Of a DNA stretch of 17,084 nt, positions 6,714 through 14,397 are shown one piece after another; the stretch's first letter is position 1, and every line of letters starts with the position of its first letter. Position numbers and translations under genes: made by a program. The DNA comes from Kiritimatiellales bacterium (GTDB lineage: Bacteria > Verrucomicrobiota > Kiritimatiellia > Kiritimatiellales > Pontiellaceae). Below the pieces are notes generated by a model. That model made no database searches. It was not told where the DNA came from and saw only the letters and a list, made by a program, of their open reading frames with translations. The stretch lies in assembly GCA_030588285.1 (NCBI GenBank), contig JAUUYK010000002.1, positions 1 through 17,084 on the forward strand. Reading direction: 5' to 3'.

Positions 6714-7205
6714 CTATACAGAGGTTCCGAACGGACGATAGGTGAGCCGTCCTTTTTCGAGTTCTGCTTGCGCTTTAACCGAGTGGCGAACATAGGGCAG
6801 TGCCTCAAGGCGCTCAATATTGATCGGCTCATTGGAAATTTCACAAATTCCATAGGTTCCATTTTCGAGGCGACGAATGGCTTCATCAATTTCGAAAAGA
6901 ACATCCTGCTCGCTGCTGAGCTGGTTAAGTGCAAACTCGCGATCGAAGGTATCGGTTCCTTGATCAGAGAGCGATGGATCACGATCGTTCTGGCTGAGTG
7001 AATCGCGGTTAACCGAACTAATTTCTCCCGTAACCCGTTCGCGAAGTTGCAACAAGCGGCGGAGCTGAACATTCAATTGCTTGGCCGTGAAAAATTTATT
7101 GCGAGAAATTTTTCCGCCTAGCGGTCCCCCGCCACCCATGGCTACAGGTGCTTTCTCTGTCTTTTTTTCAGGGACCTTTTTAGACGCTGTTTTTTTCGTT
7201 GCCAT
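6714..7205 (-). CDS. TraR/DksA-family protein with a degenerate zinc finger
   Basis: 163 residues from the ATG at 7203-7205. I chose this over an ATG at 7224-7226 because ggag lies 11 bases before it, while the longer start has no Shine-Dalgarno. A Lys/Ala/Pro-rich tail (1-20) and Gly stretch precede the DksA-like helical hairpin (about 40-110, including SDQGTDTFDREFAL). The C-terminal zinc-finger region keeps GTYGICE and ERLEALPY. Of the four expected cysteines only Cys121 remains; the other positions are Ser124, Ser142 and Ala145. DksA-family proteins enter the RNA polymerase secondary channel and alter promoter output, often with ppGpp. Some known members have partly lost these cysteines and work in low zinc. 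The gene lies between ileS and lspA, an order I also know from Bacteroidetes. Confidence 0.88.
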   Translation of the reverse strand: MATKKTASKKVPEKKTEKAPVAMGGGGPLGGKISRNKFFTAKQLNVQLRRLLQLRERVTGEISSVNRDSLSQNDRDPSLSDQGTDTFDREFALNQLSSEQDVLFEIDEAIRRLENGTYGICEISNEPINIERLEALPYVRHSVKAQAELEKGRLTYRPFGTSV

Positions 7206-7247
7206 TTGCAGGTGTTCTCCATTCAAATTGAGTGTCTAACGATTTAA

Positions 7248-7280
7248 AGGGTTGGGTATTTATCATCTACCCTCAACCCT
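7248..7280 (-). promoter_or_regulatory. Hairpin between ileS and the DksA-like gene
   Basis: agggttg (7248-7254) and ggta (7255-7258) pair with tacc (7268-7271) and caaccct (7274-7280), with a two-base bulge and a nine-base loop. On the - strand the stem is followed by TTAAAT, a poor U-run. It may be a partial terminator or an mRNA-processing hairpin that lowers expression downstream of ileS. Confidence 0.45.
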
Positions 7281-7301
7281 GTCAATCAGCATATAGAGCA
7301 A

Positions 7302-10300
7302 TTAAGGTGCGGGTATTATAGACAGCAAACAAGCGTGTCCATTCAAATCCCATTCGGTTCCACTTTCGGCGGTTAATACGTGCTGTTCGCAAGAAAGAGC
7401 CAAGGTTTCTGCCTTGATATAATCGACGTATTGAAGAACGGCCGATCCAATTATCTCATTGCTCTCAAATGCAACTTGAATGCGTTGCGTAACCTCTAAA
7501 TCGGCTTCTTTACGCATGCTCTGAATCTTATTCACCAACTCACGCGCCAGCCCTTCGGTAATGAGGTCGTCATTTAGTTGTGTATCGAGCCCCACCACCA
7601 ACGAACCTTCAGCACTCACGGCCAATCCCTCTTTGGGATTGCGAACCACTTCAATATCACTAGACGTCAGCTCAATCGTTTTACCTTCGAGTTCAACAGC
7701 AACGACTGCTCCACTGGAAATTTCCGCAATTTGTTCGTCGGATAAACTATTAATCAACGGAACGGCTTTTTTCATCAGCGGCCCCAACTTTGGTCCCAAC
7801 TGTTTAAAGCTTGGTTTCGCCTGAATGGTCGCCAACTCAGATGAGTCGGTGGAAAATTCGACGGTGCGCACGTTTAGCTCATCGGAGATCAAACTTTCCA
7901 AGGCCTGAATATTTGCCAGCAGCGCTTCATCTTCGCAAACCACGTGCATTTTTGCCAGCGGTTGCCGGTTTTTCAATTTATATTCCGCTCGCAGCGCACG
8001 GCCCTGCTCCACGGCACTCATCACCACGGCCATCTGGCCTTCAAGCACTTCATCGCGCTTCGCATCGGCAGCCGTCGGGAAATCGCAGAGATGGACGGAT
8101 TCCGGCAGGGCATCGGTCTTCAGGTTTTGGTAGATCGTTTCTGAAATAAACGGAGTGAACGGCGCGGCGATTTTGGAGAGGCCAAGCAGAACATCATACA
8201 GTGTGGAATAGGCCTGTCCTTTATCCGCATCGTCGTCCGATTTCCAGAACCGCCGACGGGAGCGGCGAATATACCAGTTCGTTAGATCATCAACAAAGGC
8301 CACGAACGGGCGAACCGCACCCTGGAGGTCATAGCGATCCATCGCACCACTGACTTCCTGTTCCAGGCGCGCCAACGAACTTTGAATCCACCGATCCATC
8401 AGGTTATCACGTTCCGAAACCGCCTGATCAGGCGTCCAATTATCGACATTGGCATAGGTGATGAAAAAGCTATACGCATTCCACCAGGGCAATAGCAAAT
8501 GGCGGAGCGAATTTTTTACCCCATCTTCCGTTAGGCGGAGCGATTCCGCACGAACCACCGGGGAATAGATCATGTAAAGGCGCAACGCATCGGCACCATA
8601 TTTATCAATCACCAGCGTCGGATCAGGATAATTCTTGAGCCGCTTGCTCATTTTTAATCCGTCTTCGGCCAGCACCATTCCATTCACGACCACATTTTTA
8701 AAAGCCGGCCGATCGAACAGCGCCGTGGAAAGGACCATCAGGGTGTAGAACCAACCGCGGGTTTGATCGAGCCCTTCCGCAATAAAGTCGGCCGGAAAAT
8801 TGGCCTCGAAGTGCTCTTTATTTTCAAAGGGATAATGGTTCTGCGCAAAAGGCATGGCGCCCGACTCAAACCAGCAGTCGAGCACTTCCGGCGTGCGCTT
8901 ATAGGTTTTCCCATCCTTCTTAATGAGAATTTCGTCGACAAAGTGCTTGTGCAGATCGGTGACTTTTTCACCGGACAACTCCTCCAACTGCTCAATGGAA
9001 GAAATGCAAATAATATCCGATTCATCATCCACATTGACCCACAGCGGAATGCACGACCCCCAAAAGCGATTGCGACTAATGTTCCAATCCTTAGCATCGG
9101 CCAGCCAGTTGGCAAACCGTTTTTCGCCGACATAGTCCGGCGTCCAGTGCACCTCGGCATTATTTTTAAGCATGCGCTCGCGAAGATCTTCCACCTTGAC
9201 ATACCACGCATCAATCGCGCGATAAATCAGCGGCGTATCCGTGCGCTCGCAAAAGGGATAGCTATGCTGAATGGTGGACTGATGAATCAGTTTTCCTGTT
9301 TCCTTTAAAGCCTTGATAATGGCCTTATCGGCCTCCTTACAAAACTGACCGGCATAATCCGGCACCTGATTCGTGAAAACGCAGTTTTCATCGAGTGGAT
9401 CAACCAATGGGATATTAACATCGCGGCAAATGCGATAGTCGTCTTCGCCATAGGCCGGAGCCATGTGCACCATACCCGTTCCATCTTCGGTCGACACAAA
9501 ATCATCGTTGAGGATTTGAAAGGAGTTTGGGTTGTCCGCAAAAAAATCAAAAATCGGTTCGTATTTCAGCCCCTTAAGCTCCGCGCCTTTAAAGGATTTA
9601 AGAATTTCGTATTCCTCTTCCTTTTTATAGTAGGCCGAAACCCGCGCTTCGGCCAAGAGGAAGACCCGTCCCGCTTCCACATCGTTGAGCGCAACATAGT
9701 CCACATTCGGGCCGGCGCAAATGGCCAGGTTCGACGGGAGTGTCCACGGCGTAGTCGTCCAAATTAATGCACTGGCATTTTCAAACTCAAAATCGAGTAG
9801 CTTAACCGCAACCGTAACCGCCGGATCCTGTACATCTTGATAGTTGCGCCCCGCCTCAAAATTGGAGAGTGGCGTATTGAGTTTCCAGCTGTAAGGCATA
9901 ATTCGATGAGCCTTATAGATGCGATCCTGCTTCCAAAGTTGAGAAAAAACCCACCAGATGGTCTCCATAAATGGAGTGTCCATTGTTTTATAGTCATTTT
10001 CAAAATCAACCCAACGCCCCATGCGGGTGACGGTTTTCTCCCAATCTTCCACATATTTGGTAACCATCGAACGGCACTGTTCATTAAATACATCGACCCC
10101 AGCCTCTATAATCGCCGGAGCACCCGCCAAACCAAGCGCTTCTTGCGCCAACGCCTCAATCGGTAAACCGTGGCAATCCCAACCAAAACGTCGGGAAACA
10201 TAGTGACCGCGCATGGCCTGATAACGCGGAATAATATCCTTAATCGTTCCTGCCAACAGATGGCCATAATGCGGCAAACCGGTCGCGAACGGGGGACCAT

Positions 10301-10433
10301 CATAAAATACAAATTCCTCATTATCTTTTCGCGTTTCCAACGATTTATCGAAAATATTCCGATCCTTCCAAAATAGAAGAACCTCCTCCTCCATCGCTGG
10401 AAAACTGACTTTACTCGTAATCGCTGAAAACAT
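7302..10433 (-). CDS. ileS: Isoleucyl-tRNA synthetase, eukaryote-like type
   Basis: A class Ia synthetase charging tRNA-Ile, with an editing domain that removes valine. At 1043 residues it matches the longer eukaryotic-like (type 2) clade. The HIGH signature appears as HYGH (55-58) within FATGLPHYGHLLAGTIKD. The CP1 editing domain has WTTTPWTLPSN (225-235) and GTGMVHMAPAYGEDD (318-332). The second signature is KMSKRLKNYPDP, with KMSKR at 594-598, rather than the KMSKSLGN common in bacterial type 1 enzymes. An anticodon-binding domain follows at about 650-830. Type 2 IleRS enzymes are often naturally insensitive to mupirocin; this is an expectation from the family only. The ATG at 10431-10433 has gagagg about 6 bases upstream. 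It leads the - strand cluster, with a promoter candidate about 90 bases before the start. Confidence 0.98.
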   Translation of the reverse strand: MFSAITSKVSFPAMEEEVLLFWKDRNIFDKSLETRKDNEEFVFYDGPPFATGLPHYGHLLAGTIKDIIPRYQAMRGHYVSRRFGWDCHGLPIEALAQEALGLAGAPAIIEAGVDVFNEQCRSMVTKYVEDWEKTVTRMGRWVDFENDYKTMDTPFMETIWWVFSQLWKQDRIYKAHRIMPYSWKLNTPLSNFEAGRNYQDVQDPAVTVAVKLLDFEFENASALIWTTTPWTLPSNLAICAGPNVDYVALNDVEAGRVFLLAEARVSAYYKKEEEYEILKSFKGAELKGLKYEPIFDFFADNPNSFQILNDDFVSTEDGTGMVHMAPAYGEDDYRICRDVNIPLVDPLDENCVFTNQVPDYAGQFCKEADKAIIKALKETGKLIHQSTIQHSYPFCERTDTPLIYRAIDAWYVKVEDLRERMLKNNAEVHWTPDYVGEKRFANWLADAKDWNISRNRFWGSCIPLWVNVDDESDIICISSIEQLEELSGEKVTDLHKHFVDEILIKKDGKTYKRTPEVLDCWFESGAMPFAQNHYPFENKEHFEANFPADFIAEGLDQTRGWFYTLMVLSTALFDRPAFKNVVVNGMVLAEDGLKMSKRLKNYPDPTLVIDKYGADALRLYMIYSPVVRAESLRLTEDGVKNSLRHLLLPWWNAYSFFITYANVDNWTPDQAVSERDNLMDRWIQSSLARLEQEVSGAMDRYDLQGAVRPFVAFVDDLTNWYIRRSRRRFWKSDDDADKGQAYSTLYDVLLGLSKIAAPFTPFISETIYQNLKTDALPESVHLCDFPTAADAKRDEVLEGQMAVVMSAVEQGRALRAEYKLKNRQPLAKMHVVCEDEALLANIQALESLISDELNVRTVEFSTDSSELATIQAKPSFKQLGPKLGPLMKKAVPLINSLSDEQIAEISSGAVVAVELEGKTIELTSSDIEVVRNPKEGLAVSAEGSLVVGLDTQLNDDLITEGLARELVNKIQSMRKEADLEVTQRIQVAFESNEIIGSAVLQYVDYIKAETLALSCEQHVLTAESGTEWDLNGHACLLSIIPAP

Positions 10434-10841
10434 GGCTGGCCTCTCAAAACAAGGGTTTGTAGTTTGTGTTACGGGCTATCTACTAGGGATTGCCTTACGA
10501 CGGGTCACGTAAATTGAAAGCGAGGAATGTAGCGACTGCCCCTATCATTGACAAGCAGGCAGACGCGCCAAATTCGAAAGGTACGGCCCTTTAAAACGTC
10601 TATTAACCTGAGAGCTCATAAACTAAAACGAACTTTATAAGCGGAGCGACGGACTAAACGGCGCGATTTTACGCCGATCTCACCTCCCTTAAGTAAAGCA
10701 ACCGCAATTACCGAAATACGTTATATTTTACAAAAAATAATTTTTTCCAGCGAAATAATTTGATCCACACCAGTTCAACAGGTACGTTGTGGCGTCTTTT
10801 TATAGAGAAAGAATTTCGATTAACTACTGAGGGGATTAAAA
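10434..10841. other. Divergent intergenic region between ileS and the autotransporter gene
   Basis: 408 bases without a gene. It holds the ileS promoter candidate (10526-10554), a small cggcg/cgccg hairpin (10659-10676), and a strongly A/T-rich stretch (about 10720-10760). The autotransporter's Shine-Dalgarno gagggg lies at 10829-10834, 7 bases before its ATG. No + strand promoter is convincing: TTTACA at 10727-10732 has no well-spaced -10, and TATAGA at 10801 has no -35. No T-box core or tRNA was recognised. Confidence 0.6.
10526..10554 (-). promoter_or_regulatory. ileS promoter candidate
   Basis: On the - strand TTGTCA (10549-10554, 5 of 6 to TTGACA) lies 17 bases before TACATT (10526-10531, 4 of 6 to TATAAT). 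The predicted start near 10519 gives a leader of about 85 bases to the ileS ATG. Confidence 0.5.
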
Positions 10842-13800
10842 ATGAAGAAGCATTTAACCGTCTATCTTATAATGGCCATCGCACTAAATACATTCGCTGC
10901 TGGCTACAGAGGGACCGATTACACCGACATAATAAATACTGTAGATTGGTGGAGATACGATAAAAAATCCCCCACTAAATACTTCGCAGGCTCTAAAGCT
11001 TATAGTGATAGAAGGGATGACGCATATATCGGTTTCGAATATGAATGGGGATCTACCAATAGTACCTCTAGCGGTAAAATTGAGTTCAGCCGGGGCTCAA
11101 ACAAAGTAGACACCGTTGTTTACGTTCATGAAGATGCCAGCGGTTCTTTTTCCGTAAGCCCAAGAAGTGATTTCCGCGATAATCAGACCACAAAGATTAT
11201 TCTTGATCCTAACGTAACCATTACCACCAAAGGGTACGCGTTGTTGCTCCAGGGTGATAGAAACAGGACAAAAGTAGGCTCGATAGAAGTTCTAGGCGGA
11301 ACCTACAATGCGGGAAAAGAAGCCCTTATCGCAGGTCAAGTCAACACACTCACAATAGACGGCGCATCGTTTACAGCAGGCAGTAAAGGAAAATCGGCAG
11401 TACTTGTGTACCAAGGCGACTTAGTCATTACGAACTCGCGTGAGCGCACGGACATGGTCTACCAGGCTTCAGCGGTCGGCTACAATGTAGGTACCGGACT
11501 TTATGCGGGAGGAGATGCCACGATTGATGGTGGGAATATCTCTTTTATAGCCAGTCAGGGTTCAATCTCTTCTTTAGATAACGCAATCACCAATAACGTC
11601 ACTGATTTAAAAGCCTATGCATCCGGAGTTTCTGGCGCATTCATTAAGGGCACAACAGACATTACCGGCGCGAACTACTCCTTTATCGGTAGCAAAAGTG
11701 GCAAGGCAAAAATCGGCGGAGATAATGCCCGCGTGTTCGTTTTCGGCTCCCATGGAGCGACCTTCATCGACGAGTCCTCTGGAGCACTTACGAATTCCAC
11801 CTTTATAGGGGGAGCCGGCGGATCTGCAGAAGTGGTCAAAGTCGAGTACTGGGCTACTAACAATACGATTAGGGTAAGCGAAAACAATGCCTCTTCCTAC
11901 GCTGGCGGCGGAAGCGGACTTCTCAAAAACAAGGAAGGAACAATGTCCCTAACCGACTCTAAAGCAACCGGAGGTATCGGGGGTTGGGCGACCGTAGATG
12001 GAGACAACGGCTATGCAGACGCAACCGGAGGAAATGGGATAATGGGCATTGGCGAACTTACCATTACGGGAGGAAAGTATACCGGTGGTCAAGGCGGCAT
12101 TGCACTGGCCAGAGATGGCGAAGCATATGCCTTCGGCGGAAGCGGAATCTATTTTGGAGGAACCGAACTTACGATTAATGGCGGCACGTTTGTCGGAGGA
12201 AAAGGCGGAACGGCTGATGGCGCTTCCGCTAACGCTTACGGAGGGGCTGGCATATATGCCCTCGGAGATAAACTAACAATCAATGGCGGCACCTTTTCGG
12301 GGGGGCTTGGCGGTCGAGTTTCTGGGAAAACCCAACTGGGTCAAATCGGTATCCATGCATACAACTCGGATGTAGAAATTAACGACACCCTGGATGGCAC
12401 GCTCATTGACGGAAACATCCTGTTTAATAACGTCGACGCTAAGTCTCTTGATATTAATGGAGGGGAAATCACCGGTGACATCATTGTTGTCGGAGCCGGA
12501 CTTGCAACCATCGCCGTTCAAAATGAAGCGACCTATTCCGGTGATTTTTTATTATTGGAAGGAAGTGCTGATGTCGTCCTTACGAACGATGCGCAAGGCT
12601 CCTTCTTTTCTAATGTAGAGATTGGCTCCGAAAGTGCGATGAACTTCATTGGTTCAAACCAACTGGTCACGGCTGAAAATGCAAACTTCTCACTTTATGG
12701 AACAAACAGCACCCTCTTCTTCAGTCAAGGCGCGCATCTTTCCAAGGGCTCCTCGATTAACGTCGGACTCGGAACGGTTTCTTCCAGCACCAACAACCTC
12801 GTCATCGGGGACAATGCTTCGGTCACCGTAGGATATTCATCGATCAGCGATAGCAATGGAGTTTATACGGCTAAAATCGGCAGTCTCAATGCCAACCTTA
12901 TCCTCACAAACTCAACGGCCCGAATTAATCTATCCGGCGTATCCAGTACAGCAGCGGGAACGGTTCAAATCTCAACCGGCACTGTTGTTACTAACGGAAC
13001 CAACGCGCTGGCCGAGATGGTTAATGTAAACCTGGGTTGGCTCACTGCGGTCACCAACATTGCAGACGTAGGCGGAATTCAAGTCGAGTACGCGTATAAC
13101 TCGCTAACCAACTCATCGCTGAGCGATCTAAACAACGATCTGCTTGTTACCGTCGACGGAATGATTACGGACACCAACCAAACGTCTGAAAGCGCATTCC
13201 TAAGTTTGAACGGCAGTGGAGAAAGCGGAGCGTCCATGTTCCGCTATACCCTCTCGCAACTTCCCGATGTTTCGGAATCTTCCTTCCAGGTTAACCAGCA
13301 GGTCAACCAACAAATTGCGGCTCGCGGTACAGAGTACCGATCCATGAATGGATTTGCTTCCACGAAACCCACACGGGGCAAAAACACACAACCTGTCGGC
13401 GCGGCTGGGCCGGATGCTGAAGGCAATACCATGCAGGGCTGGATCCGGGCGTACGGCTCATTTGGTAATAAAGACAAAACCGATCATTTTTCCGCGTATG
13501 ACTCCAGCTCATGGGGTTCCGTTATTGGAGTGGACAAAAGCTTCGAGAACCTGCTGGTCGGGTTAGCCGGTGGTTTTTCTAGAACGGACCTTGATGCGGG
13601 ATCAGCCTATCAGGCCGATGTTGAAACGACCTTCGGATCCATCTACTCCACCATCGGTGGCGAACGAATCTTTGTTGATCTGGCAGCAACCTATGGGTTT
13701 GCCAAAAACAAAGAACAAAATGGGATATCCCTGCAAGGAAATGAGTTTGATTCCGACATTTACAGCGTTTATGTCGGGGGCGGCATGAACTTTGAGTTAG

Positions 13801-14243
13801 GAGAAAAGGTGAGTTTAACCCCAGAAGCCTCCTTGCTGAGTTCATTCTTCACTCAAGAATCATTCGATCGGGTCTCCAATATTGGAACCGGAACCGTTCA
13901 GGAATATGATGCGCAATCATTCCTCGGTTCAGTTGGTTTGAACCTCGCGTCGCAACACCAGATAGATTGGCTCTCCCAAGGTTTGGCTCTCATTCCTGAA
14001 GTACGCGTTCACTGGCTACACGAATTCAATCCCGATCCCGATAGCTTCATGTACACGATCGGCGGCGTTACTGGCCCATCAGCTGTTCGCCCACGGGATG
14101 AAGACCTGTTCCGCTTAGGTGCTGGATTTGATATCTGGAGCTGGAAATTCCAGAGCACGAAATTTGAATTCGACTATGATGGTCTGTTCTCTTCCACCTA
14201 TAGTGAACACATCTTCAGCGGAAAAATTACCCTTCAGTTCTAA
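10842..14243 (+). CDS. Autotransporter (type Va-like) with glycine-rich beta-helical passenger
   Basis: 1133 residues with complete autotransporter layout. The signal peptide covers 1 to about 20 (KKH, a hydrophobic core, then NTFAA). A Ser/Thr/Asn/Gly-rich passenger (about 21-800) looks like a beta-helix. At about 395-500 it has near-repeats of 35-37 residues built on LTINGGTF followed by a GGKGG-type turn. A helical linker (about 812-835, NQQVNQQIAARG) leads to an autotransporter beta-barrel (about 862-1133) starting MQGWIRAYGSFG and ending in LQF, the terminal phenylalanine typical of outer-membrane barrels. I see no cysteine in the protein, as usual for passengers. No protease catalytic motif or RGD was recognised, so the passenger's role (adhesion, surface layer, other) is unknown. 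The ATG has gagggg 7 bases upstream. The gene is monocistronic, divergent from ileS, and ends at a strong terminator. Confidence 0.93.
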   Translation: MKKHLTVYLIMAIALNTFAAGYRGTDYTDIINTVDWWRYDKKSPTKYFAGSKAYSDRRDDAYIGFEYEWGSTNSTSSGKIEFSRGSNKVDTVVYVHEDASGSFSVSPRSDFRDNQTTKIILDPNVTITTKGYALLLQGDRNRTKVGSIEVLGGTYNAGKEALIAGQVNTLTIDGASFTAGSKGKSAVLVYQGDLVITNSRERTDMVYQASAVGYNVGTGLYAGGDATIDGGNISFIASQGSISSLDNAITNNVTDLKAYASGVSGAFIKGTTDITGANYSFIGSKSGKAKIGGDNARVFVFGSHGATFIDESSGALTNSTFIGGAGGSAEVVKVEYWATNNTIRVSENNASSYAGGGSGLLKNKEGTMSLTDSKATGGIGGWATVDGDNGYADATGGNGIMGIGELTITGGKYTGGQGGIALARDGEAYAFGGSGIYFGGTELTINGGTFVGGKGGTADGASANAYGGAGIYALGDKLTINGGTFSGGLGGRVSGKTQLGQIGIHAYNSDVEINDTLDGTLIDGNILFNNVDAKSLDINGGEITGDIIVVGAGLATIAVQNEATYSGDFLLLEGSADVVLTNDAQGSFFSNVEIGSESAMNFIGSNQLVTAENANFSLYGTNSTLFFSQGAHLSKGSSINVGLGTVSSSTNNLVIGDNASVTVGYSSISDSNGVYTAKIGSLNANLILTNSTARINLSGVSSTAAGTVQISTGTVVTNGTNALAEMVNVNLGWLTAVTNIADVGGIQVEYAYNSLTNSSLSDLNNDLLVTVDGMITDTNQTSESAFLSLNGSGESGASMFRYTLSQLPDVSESSFQVNQQVNQQIAARGTEYRSMNGFASTKPTRGKNTQPVGAAGPDAEGNTMQGWIRAYGSFGNKDKTDHFSAYDSSSWGSVIGVDKSFENLLVGLAGGFSRTDLDAGSAYQADVETTFGSIYSTIGGERIFVDLAATYGFAKNKEQNGISLQGNEFDSDIYSVYVGGGMNFELGEKVSLTPEASLLSSFFTQESFDRVSNIGTGTVQEYDAQSFLGSVGLNLASQHQIDWLSQGLALIPEVRVHWLHEFNPDPDSFMYTIGGVTGPSAVRPRDEDLFRLGAGFDIWSWKFQSTKFEFDYDGLFSSTYSEHIFSGKITLQF
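12027..12330 (+). repeat. Degenerate tandem repeats in the passenger domain
   Basis: Three consecutive units, with cores at 12057 (LTITGGKY), 12168 (LTINGGTF) and 12273 (LTINGGTF), are spaced 111 and 105 bases apart. Each is followed by a GG-x-GG turn and usually YA(F/Y)GG-x-GI. Looser copies lie upstream (cores near 11790 and 11950). The pattern fits stacked coils of a beta-helix and is a site where repeat number could vary. Confidence 0.75.
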
Positions 14244-14263
14244 GCGGTTCATCCGCGAACCTA

Positions 14264-14295
14264 AAAAAGGCGATCCAAATGGATCGCCTTTTTTT
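14264..14295. terminator. Intrinsic terminator of the autotransporter gene
   Basis: A perfect 14-bp stem: aaaaaaggcgatcc (14264-14277) pairs with ggatcgcctttttt (14282-14295) around the loop aaat, with a T-run to 14297. It lies 20 bases after the autotransporter stop. The A-run on the other side makes it usable for - strand transcripts escaping pgk. Confidence 0.9.
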
Positions 14296-14347
14296 ATGGA
14301 CTGGACTTCGCAAATATACCGCCCTCATCGCGTGAGTAACGGGAGGC

Positions 14348-14380
14348 AAAAAAAAGAAGCGATGAGAACATCGCTTCTTT
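14348..14380 (-). terminator. Intrinsic terminator of pgk
   Basis: aaagaagcgatg (14353-14364) pairs perfectly with catcgcttcttt (14369-14380) around a four-base loop. On the - strand it is followed by a run of eight T (+ strand A at 14348-14355). It lies 17 bases past the pgk stop. Confidence 0.88.
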
Positions 14381-14397
14381 AAACACCTAAATGTCGA

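Noticed and set aside
7206..7226. Longer start for the DksA-like gene (adds seven residues)
   Set aside because: No Shine-Dalgarno precedes the ATG at 7224-7226; the ATG at 7203-7205 has ggag upstream and begins with a typical MATKK tail.
10560..10605. Possible T-box leader upstream of ileS on the - strand (sequence like agggccgtacc)
   Set aside because: The T-box core needs a TGGN bulge and upstream specifier stem; here the bases read CCGT, and the stretch is better explained by a short aaagg/ccttt hairpin upstream of the promoter candidate.
10760..10963. Small + strand ORF overlapping the start of the autotransporter gene
   Set aside because: It lacks a ribosome-binding site and is out of frame with the clear signal peptide of the autotransporter.
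12027..12330. Repeats in the autotransporter considered as a CRISPR or mobile-element repeat
   Set aside because: The copies are degenerate at DNA level, keep the reading frame and follow a protein pattern, so they are coding repeats.
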